Shown here one piece after another: positions 17,969-26,182 of a stretch of 64,000 nt of DNA. The stretch lies in the NCBI RefSeq assembly GCF_019392245.1, contig NZ_JAHXRL010000004.1, positions 124,001 to 188,000 on the forward strand. Reading direction: 5' to 3'. A program made the position numbers and the translations under genes. The DNA comes from Sulfitobacter sp. CW3. Its GTDB lineage: Bacteria > Pseudomonadota > Alphaproteobacteria > Rhodobacterales > Rhodobacteraceae. Numbering within the stretch: the stretch's first letter is position 1; each line of letters starts with the position of its first letter. The notes beneath the pieces are model-generated. The model saw only the letters and a list, made by a program, of their open reading frames with translations, ran no database searches and was not told where the DNA came from.

Positions 17969-18991
17969 ATGCGTAAACTCTTTATGGCAGCGGCTGTCGC
18001 CACTGCCGGATTCACCCATGCCGCCACGGCGCAAGACATCACAGTCGGCGTAAGCTGGTCCAACTTTCAAGAAGAACGTTGGAAAACCGACGAAGCCGCG
18101 ATCAAAGCTGCTTTGGACGCTGCTGGTGCAAAATACATCAGCTCTGACGCGCAATCATCCGCGTCCAAGCAATTGTCCGATGTGGAAAGCCTGATCGCCC
18201 AAGGCGTTGATGCGCTGATCATTCTGGCACAAGACAGCCAAGCGATTGGCCCCGCCATCACAGCCGCCGCTGACGAAGGTATTCCGGTTGTCGGCTATGA
18301 CCGCCTGATCGAAGACCCACGTGCGTTCTATCTGACATTCGACAACGTCGAAGTTGGCCGCATGCAGGCCCGCGCTGTTTACGAAGCCATGCCCAAGGGC
18401 AACTACGTCATGATCAAGGGGTCGCCCACCGATCCAAACGCCGATTTCCTGCGTGGCGGTCAACAAGAAGTGCTGCAATCCGCAATTGACGCGGGCGACA
18501 TCACCATCGTTGCCGAAGCGTACACAGACGGTTGGTTGCCTGCCAACGCGCAGCGCAACATGGAACAGATCCTGACCGCACAAGACAACAAGGTTGATGC
18601 GGTTGTTGCATCCAACGACGGTACAGCCGGCGGTGCAGTTGCAGCCCTGACAGCCCAAGGCATGGAAGGCACGCCTGTGTCTGGCCAAGACGGCGACCAC
18701 GCTGCGTTGAACCGCGTTGCCAAAGGCACACAGACCGTTAGCGTTTGGAAAGACGCCCGCGATCTGGGTAAGAACGCTGCTGAAATCGCAGTTGCCCTTG
18801 CCAGTGGTACTGAAATGGGTGCCGTTGATGGTGCGACCGAGTGGACATCACCCGGTGGCACAACATTGTCGGCCAAGTTTCTGGCACCTGTGCCGGTTAC
18901 CATCGACAACCTGAACGCTGTGCTTGACGCTGGCTGGATCACCAAAGAGGCGCTTTGCCAAGGTGTTACAGACGTCGCAGCCTGCGAATAA
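17969..18991 (+). CDS. xylF: D-xylose ABC transporter substrate-binding protein
   Basis: A 340-residue periplasmic binding protein of the sugar-binding Peripla_BP_4 type. The signal peptide is MRKLFMAAAVATAGFTHAATAQ. VGVSWSNFQEERWKTDEAA, SSASKQLSDVESLIAQGVDAL and IPVVGYDRLI closely follow the XylF family. A GGAGG ribosome-binding site precedes the ATG. It is first in the xylFHGBA operon and is separated from xylH by a 126-nt spacer with a perfect hairpin, a common way to raise binding-protein output over the membrane subunits. Only two late cysteines are present, near the C-terminus. Confidence 0.95.
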   Translation: MRKLFMAAAVATAGFTHAATAQDITVGVSWSNFQEERWKTDEAAIKAALDAAGAKYISSDAQSSASKQLSDVESLIAQGVDALIILAQDSQAIGPAITAAADEGIPVVGYDRLIEDPRAFYLTFDNVEVGRMQARAVYEAMPKGNYVMIKGSPTDPNADFLRGGQQEVLQSAIDAGDITIVAEAYTDGWLPANAQRNMEQILTAQDNKVDAVVASNDGTAGGAVAALTAQGMEGTPVSGQDGDHAALNRVAKGTQTVSVWKDARDLGKNAAEIAVALASGTEMGAVDGATEWTSPGGTTLSAKFLAPVPVTIDNLNAVLDAGWITKEALCQGVTDVAACE

Positions 18992-19002
18992 TCACAACAA
19001 CA

Positions 19003-19026
19003 GCATCCCGGCATTGGTCGGGATGC
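19003..19026 (+). terminator. Intercistronic hairpin between xylF and xylH
   Basis: A perfect 8-bp stem GCATCCCG / CGGGATGC with an 8-nt loop, 12 nt past the xylF stop and not followed by an immediate T-tract (GTTTTCC begins 8 nt later). It probably gives partial termination or 3'-end protection of the xylF message. Confidence 0.6.
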
Positions 19027-19117
19027 ACGCCCCGTTTTCCTTTCACGCGCTGGCCGTCGGCTTGATCATAGCCCCCACCGCTGAAAGACATCGCGATCCA
19101 ATCCGGAAGCCAATTAC

Positions 19118-20431
19118 ATGACAGACACATCGACACCCGGGACAGATACACATCCGTCACCGACTGCCCCCAAACGTTCGTTGCTCACGCAGCTTGAAAT
19201 CGACACACGCCTGTTGGGCATGATCGGTGCCTTTGTACTGGTTTGTCTGGTGTTTAACGTGCTGACCGATGGCCGGTTTTTGACGCCGCGCAATATTTTC
19301 AACCTAACCATCCAAACCGTCAGTGTCGCCATTATGGCCACGGGCATGGTGTTTGTGATCGTCACCCGCCACATCGATCTGTCTGTGGGGGCCATGCTGG
19401 CGACATGCTCTGCTGCCATGGCGATGACCCAAACCGACATTCTGCCCAAGATGCTGGGGCTTGGCCTTGGGCATCCGCTGATCCCTTGGATCACTATTGC
19501 GGTCGGTCTGCTGATCGGTGCGATGATCGGCGGGCTTCAGGGGTGGCTGGTCGGATATCTGACCATCCCCGCCTTTATTGTGACGCTGGGCGGTCTTTTG
19601 ATCTGGCGCAACGTGGCGTGGTACATGACAGACGGTCAAACCATTGGCCCGCTTGACGAAACATTCCGCAAGTTTGGCGGTATCAACGGCACTTTGGGTG
19701 AAACATGGTCGTGGATCGTTGGACTTATCGCTGTGGTGCTGGCTCTTTGGGCGCTGTGGTCCGCGCGGCGCAACAAGATCGGGCATGGCTTTCCTGTCAA
19801 ACCCGTCTGGGCCGAAGCCATTGTCGGGTTGATCATCGCCGCAGGTATCCTTGGTTTTGTCGCGATCCTGAATGCTTACGAGGTGCCAACCGCCCGTCTG
19901 ATCCGCGAATTCAAAGCGCGCGGCGAGGCGATGCCAGACGGCTTTACCGCTGCATATGGCATTCCCTATTCCGTCTTGCTGCTGATCGCGATTGCAATCG
20001 CCATGACCGTGATGGCCAAACGCACGCGGCTGGGGCGCTATATCTTTGCGACGGGCGGCAACCCTGATGCGGCAGAACTGTCCGGCATCAACACGCGCCT
20101 GCTAACGGTCAAGGTATTTGCCCTGATGGGTGCATTGGTGGCGCTGTCTGCGGTTGTCGCATCGGCACGCCTGACCAACCATTCCAACGACATCGGCACA
20201 TTGGATGAATTGCGCGTCATCGCCGCGGCCGTCATCGGGGGCACCGCCCTTGCAGGCGGGATCGGCACCATTCACGGCGCGATATTGGGTGCGCTGATCA
20301 TGCAATCGCTACAATCCGGCATGGCCATGGTGGGCGTCGACGCGCCGCTGCAAAACATCGTTGTGGGGGCTGTTCTTGTCCTCGCCGTCTGGATCGACAT
20401 TGTCTATCGCCGCCGCACAGGAGGGAAATGA
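19118..20431 (+). CDS. xylH: D-xylose ABC transporter permease
   Basis: A 437-residue BPD_transp_2 permease with about 10 or more hydrophobic helices. A cytoplasmic N-terminal tail of about 30 residues precedes the first helix (LLGMIGAFVLVCLVFNVL). MATGMVFVIVTRHIDLSVGA is the family's conserved substrate-channel signature, and GRYIFATGGNPDAAELSGIN is the coupling segment. A large central cytoplasmic or periplasmic insertion (about residues 200-285) is typical of XylH. It works as a homodimer with XylG and XylF. The stop lies 1 nt before xylG, with an overlapping GGAGG site. Confidence 0.94.
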   Translation: MTDTSTPGTDTHPSPTAPKRSLLTQLEIDTRLLGMIGAFVLVCLVFNVLTDGRFLTPRNIFNLTIQTVSVAIMATGMVFVIVTRHIDLSVGAMLATCSAAMAMTQTDILPKMLGLGLGHPLIPWITIAVGLLIGAMIGGLQGWLVGYLTIPAFIVTLGGLLIWRNVAWYMTDGQTIGPLDETFRKFGGINGTLGETWSWIVGLIAVVLALWALWSARRNKIGHGFPVKPVWAEAIVGLIIAAGILGFVAILNAYEVPTARLIREFKARGEAMPDGFTAAYGIPYSVLLLIAIAIAMTVMAKRTRLGRYIFATGGNPDAAELSGINTRLLTVKVFALMGALVALSAVVASARLTNHSNDIGTLDELRVIAAAVIGGTALAGGIGTIHGAILGALIMQSLQSGMAMVGVDAPLQNIVVGAVLVLAVWIDIVYRRRTGGK

Positions 20432-20432
20432 T

Positions 20433-21176
20433 ATGACACCTTTAGTAGAGCTCAAGAATATCTCGCTGTCCTTTGGTGGTGTGCGCGCCGTCGATAACGT
20501 GTCGCTTGATCTGTATCCGGGCGAAGTTGTCGGCCTGCTGGGCCACAACGGCGCGGGCAAATCGACGCTGATCAAGATCCTTGCCGGTGCCTATCAGATG
20601 GACGAGGGCGAGATTTGGATTGAAGGCAAGAAAGCCAACATTCATTCGCCCCGCGACGCCCGCCGTCACAACATCGAAACGATTTATCAAACGCTGGCGC
20701 TGGCCGATAACCTTGATGCGGCAAGCAACCTGTTTCTGGGGCGCGAATTGACCAACCGTTTCGGTCTGGTCGACGATGCCCAGATGGAGGCGGAGACCCG
20801 CAAGATCATGGCCCGCCTCAACCCCAACTTCAAAAAGATAAGCGAGCCTGTTTCGGCGCTTTCTGGGGGTCAGCGGCAATCGGTGGCGATTGCACGCGCC
20901 GTGTATTTCAACGCCAAAATCCTGATCATGGATGAACCCACTGCCGCTTTGGGTGTCCATGAAAGCAAAATGGTCGCGGACCTGATCAAAGAGCTGAAAG
21001 CCCAAGGTCTGGGTATCTTCCTTATCAGCCACGACACCCGCGAAATGCTGGACCTGTGTGATCGGGTTTCTGTGATGAAAAACGGCACGTTGATCGGCAC
21101 TGAAAAGGTCGGTGACGTGACCGAGGATGACATCCTGAGCATGATCATCATGGGCAAAGCGCGCGACGCTGCATAG
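20433..21176 (+). CDS. xylG: Xylose ABC transporter ATPase, single-domain form
   Basis: A 247-residue ABC ATPase with Walker A GHNGAGKST, signature LSGGQRQSVAIA, Walker B ILIMDEPTAAL and H-loop LISHDT. Classical XylG is about 500 residues with two ATPase domains; this one has a single intact domain, as in the fructose ATPase FrcA, so it must act as a homodimer. The ATG at 20433 is chosen because GGAGG ends 8 nt upstream and the earlier in-frame Met lies inside xylH. It sits between xylH and xylB in the operon. Confidence 0.9.
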   Translation: MTPLVELKNISLSFGGVRAVDNVSLDLYPGEVVGLLGHNGAGKSTLIKILAGAYQMDEGEIWIEGKKANIHSPRDARRHNIETIYQTLALADNLDAASNLFLGRELTNRFGLVDDAQMEAETRKIMARLNPNFKKISEPVSALSGGQRQSVAIARAVYFNAKILIMDEPTAALGVHESKMVADLIKELKAQGLGIFLISHDTREMLDLCDRVSVMKNGTLIGTEKVGDVTEDDILSMIIMGKARDAA

Positions 21177-21197
21177 GCTCTAATACGGGGATATCGC

Positions 21198-22631
21198 ATG
21201 TTTCTAGGTCTTGATTTGGGCACTTCCGGCCTGAAAGCGCTGCTGATGGACGGTGATGAAAATATCATCGCCGAAGCCAGCGCGCCATTGCAAGTATCGC
21301 GCGCCCATGACGGGTGGAGCGAGCAAACCGCCGATGACTGGTTCACCGCCTGCGCGGCTGCTGTTCGCGGTCTTGGCACCGATCTAAGCGGCGTTCAGGG
21401 CATCGGGCTAAGCGGTCACATGCATGGCGCGACGCTGATTGATGCAAATGGCGCGGCGTTGCGCCCCTGTATGCTGTGGAATGACACCCGCGCGGCTGTT
21501 GAGGCCGCTGAATTCGACGCCAATCCGATCTGGCGGCAGGTGACTGGCAACATCGTATTCCCCGGCTTTACCGCACCCAAGGTTGAATGGGTACGGCGGC
21601 ACGAACCCGAAATATTTGCCAATATAGACAAGGTGTTGCTGCCCAAAGACGCATTGCGGTTTTGGTTAACAGGCGAGGCCGTTTCAGAAATGTCCGACGC
21701 CGCTGGCACCAGTTGGCTGGATACCGGCGCGCGCGATTGGTCTGATGAATTGCTGGCGCTATCTGGCCTGTCTCGGGCGCAAATGCCCCGCCTTGTCGAA
21801 GGGTCCGACGTTTCAGGCACCCTGACCGGATCAATCGCCGCCAAGCTTGGCTTGCCTGCGGGCATTCCTGTTGCGGGGGGCGGTGGCGATAATGCTGCCT
21901 CTGCCATCGGGATGGGTGTTGTGAAACCGGGGCAGGCGTTTGTGTCGCTAGGCACCTCTGGCGTGTTGTTCGCCGCGACGCCCAACTATGCCGCCGCACC
22001 CGAAAGCGCTTTGCACAGTTTTTGCCACGCCTTGCCCGGGCTTTGGCACCAGATGGGGGTGATCCTATCTGCGACCGACGCGCTGAACTGGCTGGCGGGC
22101 GTGTTGCAAGAAGATGCGCAAACGCTGACCAGTGATCTGGGGCCGTTACAGGCACCTAGTCGGACAATTTTCATGCCCTATCTGGGCGGTGAACGTACCC
22201 CGCACAACGATGCGCAAATCCGTGCGGGTTTCCTGCATCTTGGCCACGCAACCGACCGCAACGCCATGGTCCGCGCGGTCCTTGAGGGGGTCACCCACGC
22301 CCTGCGCGACAGTTTTGATGCGATGGCGATGACCGGCACCAAGATCGACAGCCTGATGGCGGTCGGTGGCGGGTCAAAGTCCGATTATTGGCTTCGGGCG
22401 ATCGCGACATCGCTGGATATGCCCATTCAACTGCCCACTGCAGGTGATTTTGGCGCAGCCCTTGGCGCGGCGCGATTGGGCCGTATGGCAGCGACTGGCG
22501 CAGGGGCAGAAATCGCCGTTGCCCCCCCGATTTCCCGCGTAATAGAGCCTGATTCAAAACTTGTTCCAGCCTTTTCTGACGCGCACGCCCGCTATTCCGA
22601 GACATACCGCGCAATCAAATCTTTGCGCTGA
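21198..22631 (+). CDS. xylB: Xylulokinase
   Basis: A 477-residue FGGY-family kinase that phosphorylates D-xylulose to xylulose 5-phosphate. [19 protein letters not shown] is the N-terminal phosphate-1 motif. [10 protein letters not shown] and CMLWNDTRA contact the sugar, [14 protein letters not shown] and [15 protein letters not shown] form the ATP site, and [11 protein letters not shown] is also present. All FGGY signatures are intact. It lies 21 nt after xylG and 22 nt before xylA. Confidence 0.95.
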   Translation: MFLGLDLGTSGLKALLMDGDENIIAEASAPLQVSRAHDGWSEQTADDWFTACAAAVRGLGTDLSGVQGIGLSGHMHGATLIDANGAALRPCMLWNDTRAAVEAAEFDANPIWRQVTGNIVFPGFTAPKVEWVRRHEPEIFANIDKVLLPKDALRFWLTGEAVSEMSDAAGTSWLDTGARDWSDELLALSGLSRAQMPRLVEGSDVSGTLTGSIAAKLGLPAGIPVAGGGGDNAASAIGMGVVKPGQAFVSLGTSGVLFAATPNYAAAPESALHSFCHALPGLWHQMGVILSATDALNWLAGVLQEDAQTLTSDLGPLQAPSRTIFMPYLGGERTPHNDAQIRAGFLHLGHATDRNAMVRAVLEGVTHALRDSFDAMAMTGTKIDSLMAVGGGSKSDYWLRAIATSLDMPIQLPTAGDFGAALGAARLGRMAATGAGAEIAVAPPISRVIEPDSKLVPAFSDAHARYSETYRAIKSLR

Positions 22632-22653
22632 CCTAAAGATAAGGACGACTCCC

Positions 22654-23952
22654 ATGACTGATTTTTTCGCTGGTATCCCAACGATCACCTATGACCCCGA
22701 TGCGACCCATGATTTCGCCTATCGTAGCTATAACCCTGACGAGGTGGTGATGGGTAAAACCATGGCCGAACATCTGCGCTTTGCCGTTGCCTATTGGCAC
22801 AGCTTTGCCTGGGAGGGCGGCGACCCGTTTGGCGGTCAAACGTTCGAGCGCCCTTGGTTTGGCGACACGATGGACCACGCCAAAATCAAGGCCGACACCG
22901 CGTTTGACATGTTCAAGATTCTTGGCCAGCCGTATTTCTGTTTCCACGACGCCGATGTGCGCCCCGAAGGCGATACATTTGTGCAAAGCACCGCGCGCCT
23001 GCACGAGATTACCGATTATTTCGGCGAAAAGATGGAACAGTCAGGCACCAAGCTGCTGTGGGGCACCGCGAACCTGTTTTCAAACCGCCGCTATATGTCA
23101 GGTGCTGCAACGAACCCCGACCCTGACGTGTTCGCCTATGCCGCCGCGACCGTCAAAGAATGCATTGACGTCACCCACAAGCTGGGTGGCGAAAACTATG
23201 TGCTATGGGGCGGGCGCGAAGGCTATGAAACGCTGCTGAACACCGACATGAAACGCGAGCGTGAACAGGCCGGTCGTTTCCTGCAAATGTCCGTCGAATA
23301 TGCGCGCAAGATCGGCTTCAATGGGGGCATCCTGATCGAGCCTAAACCGCAGGAACCCACCAAACATCAGTATGATTACGATGTCGCGACCGTGTACGGT
23401 TTCCTCAAGGATTTCGGGCTGGAAAACGAGGTGAAAGTCAACATCGAACAGGGTCACGCGATCCTGGCCGGGCATTCGTTTGAACATGAACTGGCGCTGG
23501 CCTCTGCGCTTGGGATTTTCGGGTCCATCGACATGAACCGCAACGATTACCAATCGGGCTGGGACACCGACCAATTCCCCAATTCCGTGCCCGAAGTCGC
23601 ACTTGCCTATTACGAAGTGCTGAAAGCGGGCGGTTTCACGACCGGCGGAACCAATTTCGACGCCAAGCTGCGCCGCCAGTCGCTGGATGCGCAGGATTTG
23701 ATCTTAGCCCATGTCGGCGCGATGGATGTCTGCGCCCGCGGGTTGAAAGCCGCCGCCGCGATGCTGGAGGATGGCAAGCTGGAAGACGCCCGCGAGGCCC
23801 GTTACGCTGGTTGGGGATCGGCACGCGGTCAGGGACTGTTGAACAGCGACCTCGAGACGATCAACGCACAGGTCAAGGCCGACGCGTTGAACCCGCAACC
23901 CGCATCGGGCCGCCAAGAAGCGTTGGAAAATCTGGTAAACAGATATCTTTGA
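22654..23952 (+). CDS. xylA: Xylose isomerase
   Basis: A 432-residue class II (long-insert) xylose isomerase that converts D-xylose to D-xylulose. The catalytic and metal-binding segments are present: [13 protein letters not shown] (about residues 99-111), [51 protein letters not shown], and [23 protein letters not shown] 22654 is used; the frame is open for 31 codons upstream, inside xylB, but the family starts at MTDFFAGIP. It is the last gene of the xylose operon. Confidence 0.96.
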   Translation: MTDFFAGIPTITYDPDATHDFAYRSYNPDEVVMGKTMAEHLRFAVAYWHSFAWEGGDPFGGQTFERPWFGDTMDHAKIKADTAFDMFKILGQPYFCFHDADVRPEGDTFVQSTARLHEITDYFGEKMEQSGTKLLWGTANLFSNRRYMSGAATNPDPDVFAYAAATVKECIDVTHKLGGENYVLWGGREGYETLLNTDMKREREQAGRFLQMSVEYARKIGFNGGILIEPKPQEPTKHQYDYDVATVYGFLKDFGLENEVKVNIEQGHAILAGHSFEHELALASALGIFGSIDMNRNDYQSGWDTDQFPNSVPEVALAYYEVLKAGGFTTGGTNFDAKLRRQSLDAQDLILAHVGAMDVCARGLKAAAAMLEDGKLEDAREARYAGWGSARGQGLLNSDLETINAQVKADALNPQPASGRQEALENLVNRYL

Positions 23953-23983
23953 CGTATCGCCAGTGGCAGGGTAATTGACCCGT

Positions 23984-24676
23984 ATGTTCAAGCGCTACGC
24001 CATATATTTCACGCCTCCGCCCGGTGGTTTTACCCGATTGGGGACCGCTTGGCTGGGGTGGGATCTGGCGCAGGGCTGCACCGTTCCGCATCCCGATATC
24101 GCAGGGGTTAATGTCGCTGCCATCACCGAACGGCCGCGCAAATACGGGCTGCATGCAACGATCAAAGCACCGTTTACCCTTGCAGATGGCGCGACCGCAC
24201 AGGGTTTAACCGATGCGCTGGCCGCGTTTTGTGCGGCACGTCCTTCCGTTATCCTTGACGGGTTGGCCCTGACCCAGATCGGCCGGTTTATGGCGCTGAC
24301 ACCCAAGGGCGACACATCAGCGCTGAACGGGTTGGCATCGGCGGCAATGCAGTCGCTGGATGGTTTTCGCGCACCGCTTGATGAGGCAGAGTTTAACCGC
24401 AAAAACAGGCCCAACATGTCAGATCGGCAGCGGCAATTGTTGCGGCAATGGGGATACCCCCATGTGGAAGAATTCTTTCGCTTTCATATCACCCTGACGG
24501 GGCCAGTCCCCGATGCGGAAATGGTGCAAGTGCGCCAAGCGATTGAGGCCAACCTAATGCCCGCGATCCCCGCACCATTCGACATTGATAGCCTGACCTT
24601 ATGCGCCGAAGACATGGATGGCAGGTTTCATCAGATCGAACGGTTTGCGTTAGGCAAAGCTGCGAATAGTCTCTAA
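23984..24676 (+). CDS. DUF1045 2H phosphoesterase-like protein
   Basis: A 230-residue protein of the DUF1045 family, annotated elsewhere as a phosphonate-metabolism-associated protein in the 2H phosphoesterase superfamily. Both H-x-T motifs are present: HATI at residues 57-60 and HITL at 169-172. FKRYAIYFTPP at the N-terminus is family-typical. Unlike most relatives it has no phn genes nearby; it follows xylA by 31 nt and its 3' end overlaps the convergent iorB gene by 27 nt. ATG 23984 is preferred over TTG 23975. The substrate, possibly a cyclic phosphate, is unknown. Confidence 0.82.
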   Translation: MFKRYAIYFTPPPGGFTRLGTAWLGWDLAQGCTVPHPDIAGVNVAAITERPRKYGLHATIKAPFTLADGATAQGLTDALAAFCAARPSVILDGLALTQIGRFMALTPKGDTSALNGLASAAMQSLDGFRAPLDEAEFNRKNRPNMSDRQRQLLRQWGYPHVEEFFRFHITLTGPVPDAEMVQVRQAIEANLMPAIPAPFDIDSLTLCAEDMDGRFHQIERFALGKAANSL

Positions 24677-26182
24677 CGCGCCGGAAAGCGCCTTTCCTTC
24701 GGGGTCTTGCAGTGCCGCTTCGCGCAGGCGGGCAACCCAGTCGGCCGCGTCTTTGCGCCCCTTCACCATCTGCGCCCCGTTCATTACGCTGTCAAATTTG
24801 GTCAGCCCGCGCGCATGGGTATCGGAATACCCCTTGATCAAACGTCGGCAGCGCAGCATCTCGACGCACAGCGCGTAATCTTCTTCAAGCGGGGCAAGAC
24901 AGCGGTCTAGCCAAGCCTCAAGATGTGCGACTTCTATCGCGTGACGGCGGGTTTTCAGACGATAGGATTTCAAGCCGCCCAAGACATACAGCATCACAAA
25001 GGCCGGCAAACTGTCGGTGCGCAATCGCCGCCCCTTGCCAAACCTCCGATCCAGCCACGCCATCGCCTTTGGTCGCCCTTCGACCCACGCACCAAGTTTG
25101 GCTGGCAGCAACCCCGCGATTTCCTCGGCTCGGGGGTGGAAATATTCGGTCAACTGCATCACCTGATCCGGTTTTGCCCCCATTTCAGCGCGGATGCGGT
25201 CAAACCTAGGGCCACGTGTTTTGATGTCGGCGACGCGGATGATATCATCATAAGCCATTGCATTGGCGATGTATTTTGCCGCCGTGATACTTAATAGCCA
25301 ACCCCGTTCGCTGCTGTCACGCCCGATAATCCCATTCACGCGGTCCAGATAGGAGGCACCGTAAGCGTAGTCCTGAAAATCCACGACCTTAAGCAAACCG
25401 GCGGTGGCCATTTGTTGAACCGCAGGCGGCATCGCATGGATACGGTCCAGCAACCTTTGATATTCGCGCAACAAATCCTGTGGCCCGGTAATTTCGCGCG
25501 GGGTGTCAGGGGTGTGCACTGTGTCCGCATCGCCATTCTGGGCAGCGTCAAACCCTGCATCAAAGGCACGCAAACTGGCATCGACAGCCTTGCCGGATTG
25601 CCGGATTGCATCCTCGAACGCGGCGCGCGGAAAGGGCAAGGCGTCAACCCCTGCAAGCGCGCCAAAAAGGCTGGCCGAAATGACCGATCCCTGACCGACG
25701 GCCAACTGCTCCATATCGGCCAAAATCAGTGTCTGTGCCGCTATTTCAGCGGCGGCGCGGACTTCTTCTGCATCTGCGATCCCGTCGCCCGGAACCGTCT
25801 TTTCCGACACGGCCAATGCGCGGTGGCTTGACCCGATCAGCACGGTCCGGTCCGGCGTGACAAAGCCGCGCATGACGGCGCGCCCGACCTCCATCATCTC
25901 GGCTGCGATCAGGATATCAACGTCGCCAGCAGAAGGGGCCAAGGCAAAGATCGGCTGGTGATCCGTTTTTGGCGTCATTTCGACATAATAGATCGTGGCC
26001 CCAGTACGTTGCGCGACACCGGCGACGCTGGTCGCCTGCACCGCATAGCCTTGGGCCCGGGCCAATGCTTCGATCCAGCCGGTCAGAACGCCGCCGCCCT
26101 GCCCGCCCACAGCCATGACCGCCAGCTTGGTGATCTGCGCGGCACGCGGATCAACGGGTTGTTCGGGAAATATCGCGTTCAT
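24650..26182 (-). CDS. iorB: Indolepyruvate oxidoreductase subunit beta, long form
   Basis: A 510-residue protein. The first ~190 residues are the pyruvate-ferredoxin-oxidoreductase gamma domain (VMAVGGQGGGVLTGWIEA, VQATSVAGVAQRTGAT). The remainder is the extra helical domain seen in aerobic proteobacterial enzymes (DUF6537), beginning near EYQRLLDRIHA. With IorA it oxidatively decarboxylates aryl 2-oxoacids such as indolepyruvate to acyl-CoA, using ferredoxin or a similar acceptor. Its start overlaps the iorA stop by 4 nt (ATGA). In many alphaproteobacteria the two subunits are fused into one ~1150-residue chain; here they are split. Confidence 0.9.
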   Translation of the reverse strand: MNAIFPEQPVDPRAAQITKLAVMAVGGQGGGVLTGWIEALARAQGYAVQATSVAGVAQRTGATIYYVEMTPKTDHQPIFALAPSAGDVDILIAAEMMEVGRAVMRGFVTPDRTVLIGSSHRALAVSEKTVPGDGIADAEEVRAAAEIAAQTLILADMEQLAVGQGSVISASLFGALAGVDALPFPRAAFEDAIRQSGKAVDASLRAFDAGFDAAQNGDADTVHTPDTPREITGPQDLLREYQRLLDRIHAMPPAVQQMATAGLLKVVDFQDYAYGASYLDRVNGIIGRDSSERGWLLSITAAKYIANAMAYDDIIRVADIKTRGPRFDRIRAEMGAKPDQVMQLTEYFHPRAEEIAGLLPAKLGAWVEGRPKAMAWLDRRFGKGRRLRTDSLPAFVMLYVLGGLKSYRLKTRRHAIEVAHLEAWLDRCLAPLEEDYALCVEMLRCRRLIKGYSDTHARGLTKFDSVMNGAQMVKGRKDAADWVARLREAALQDPEGKALSGALETIRSFA

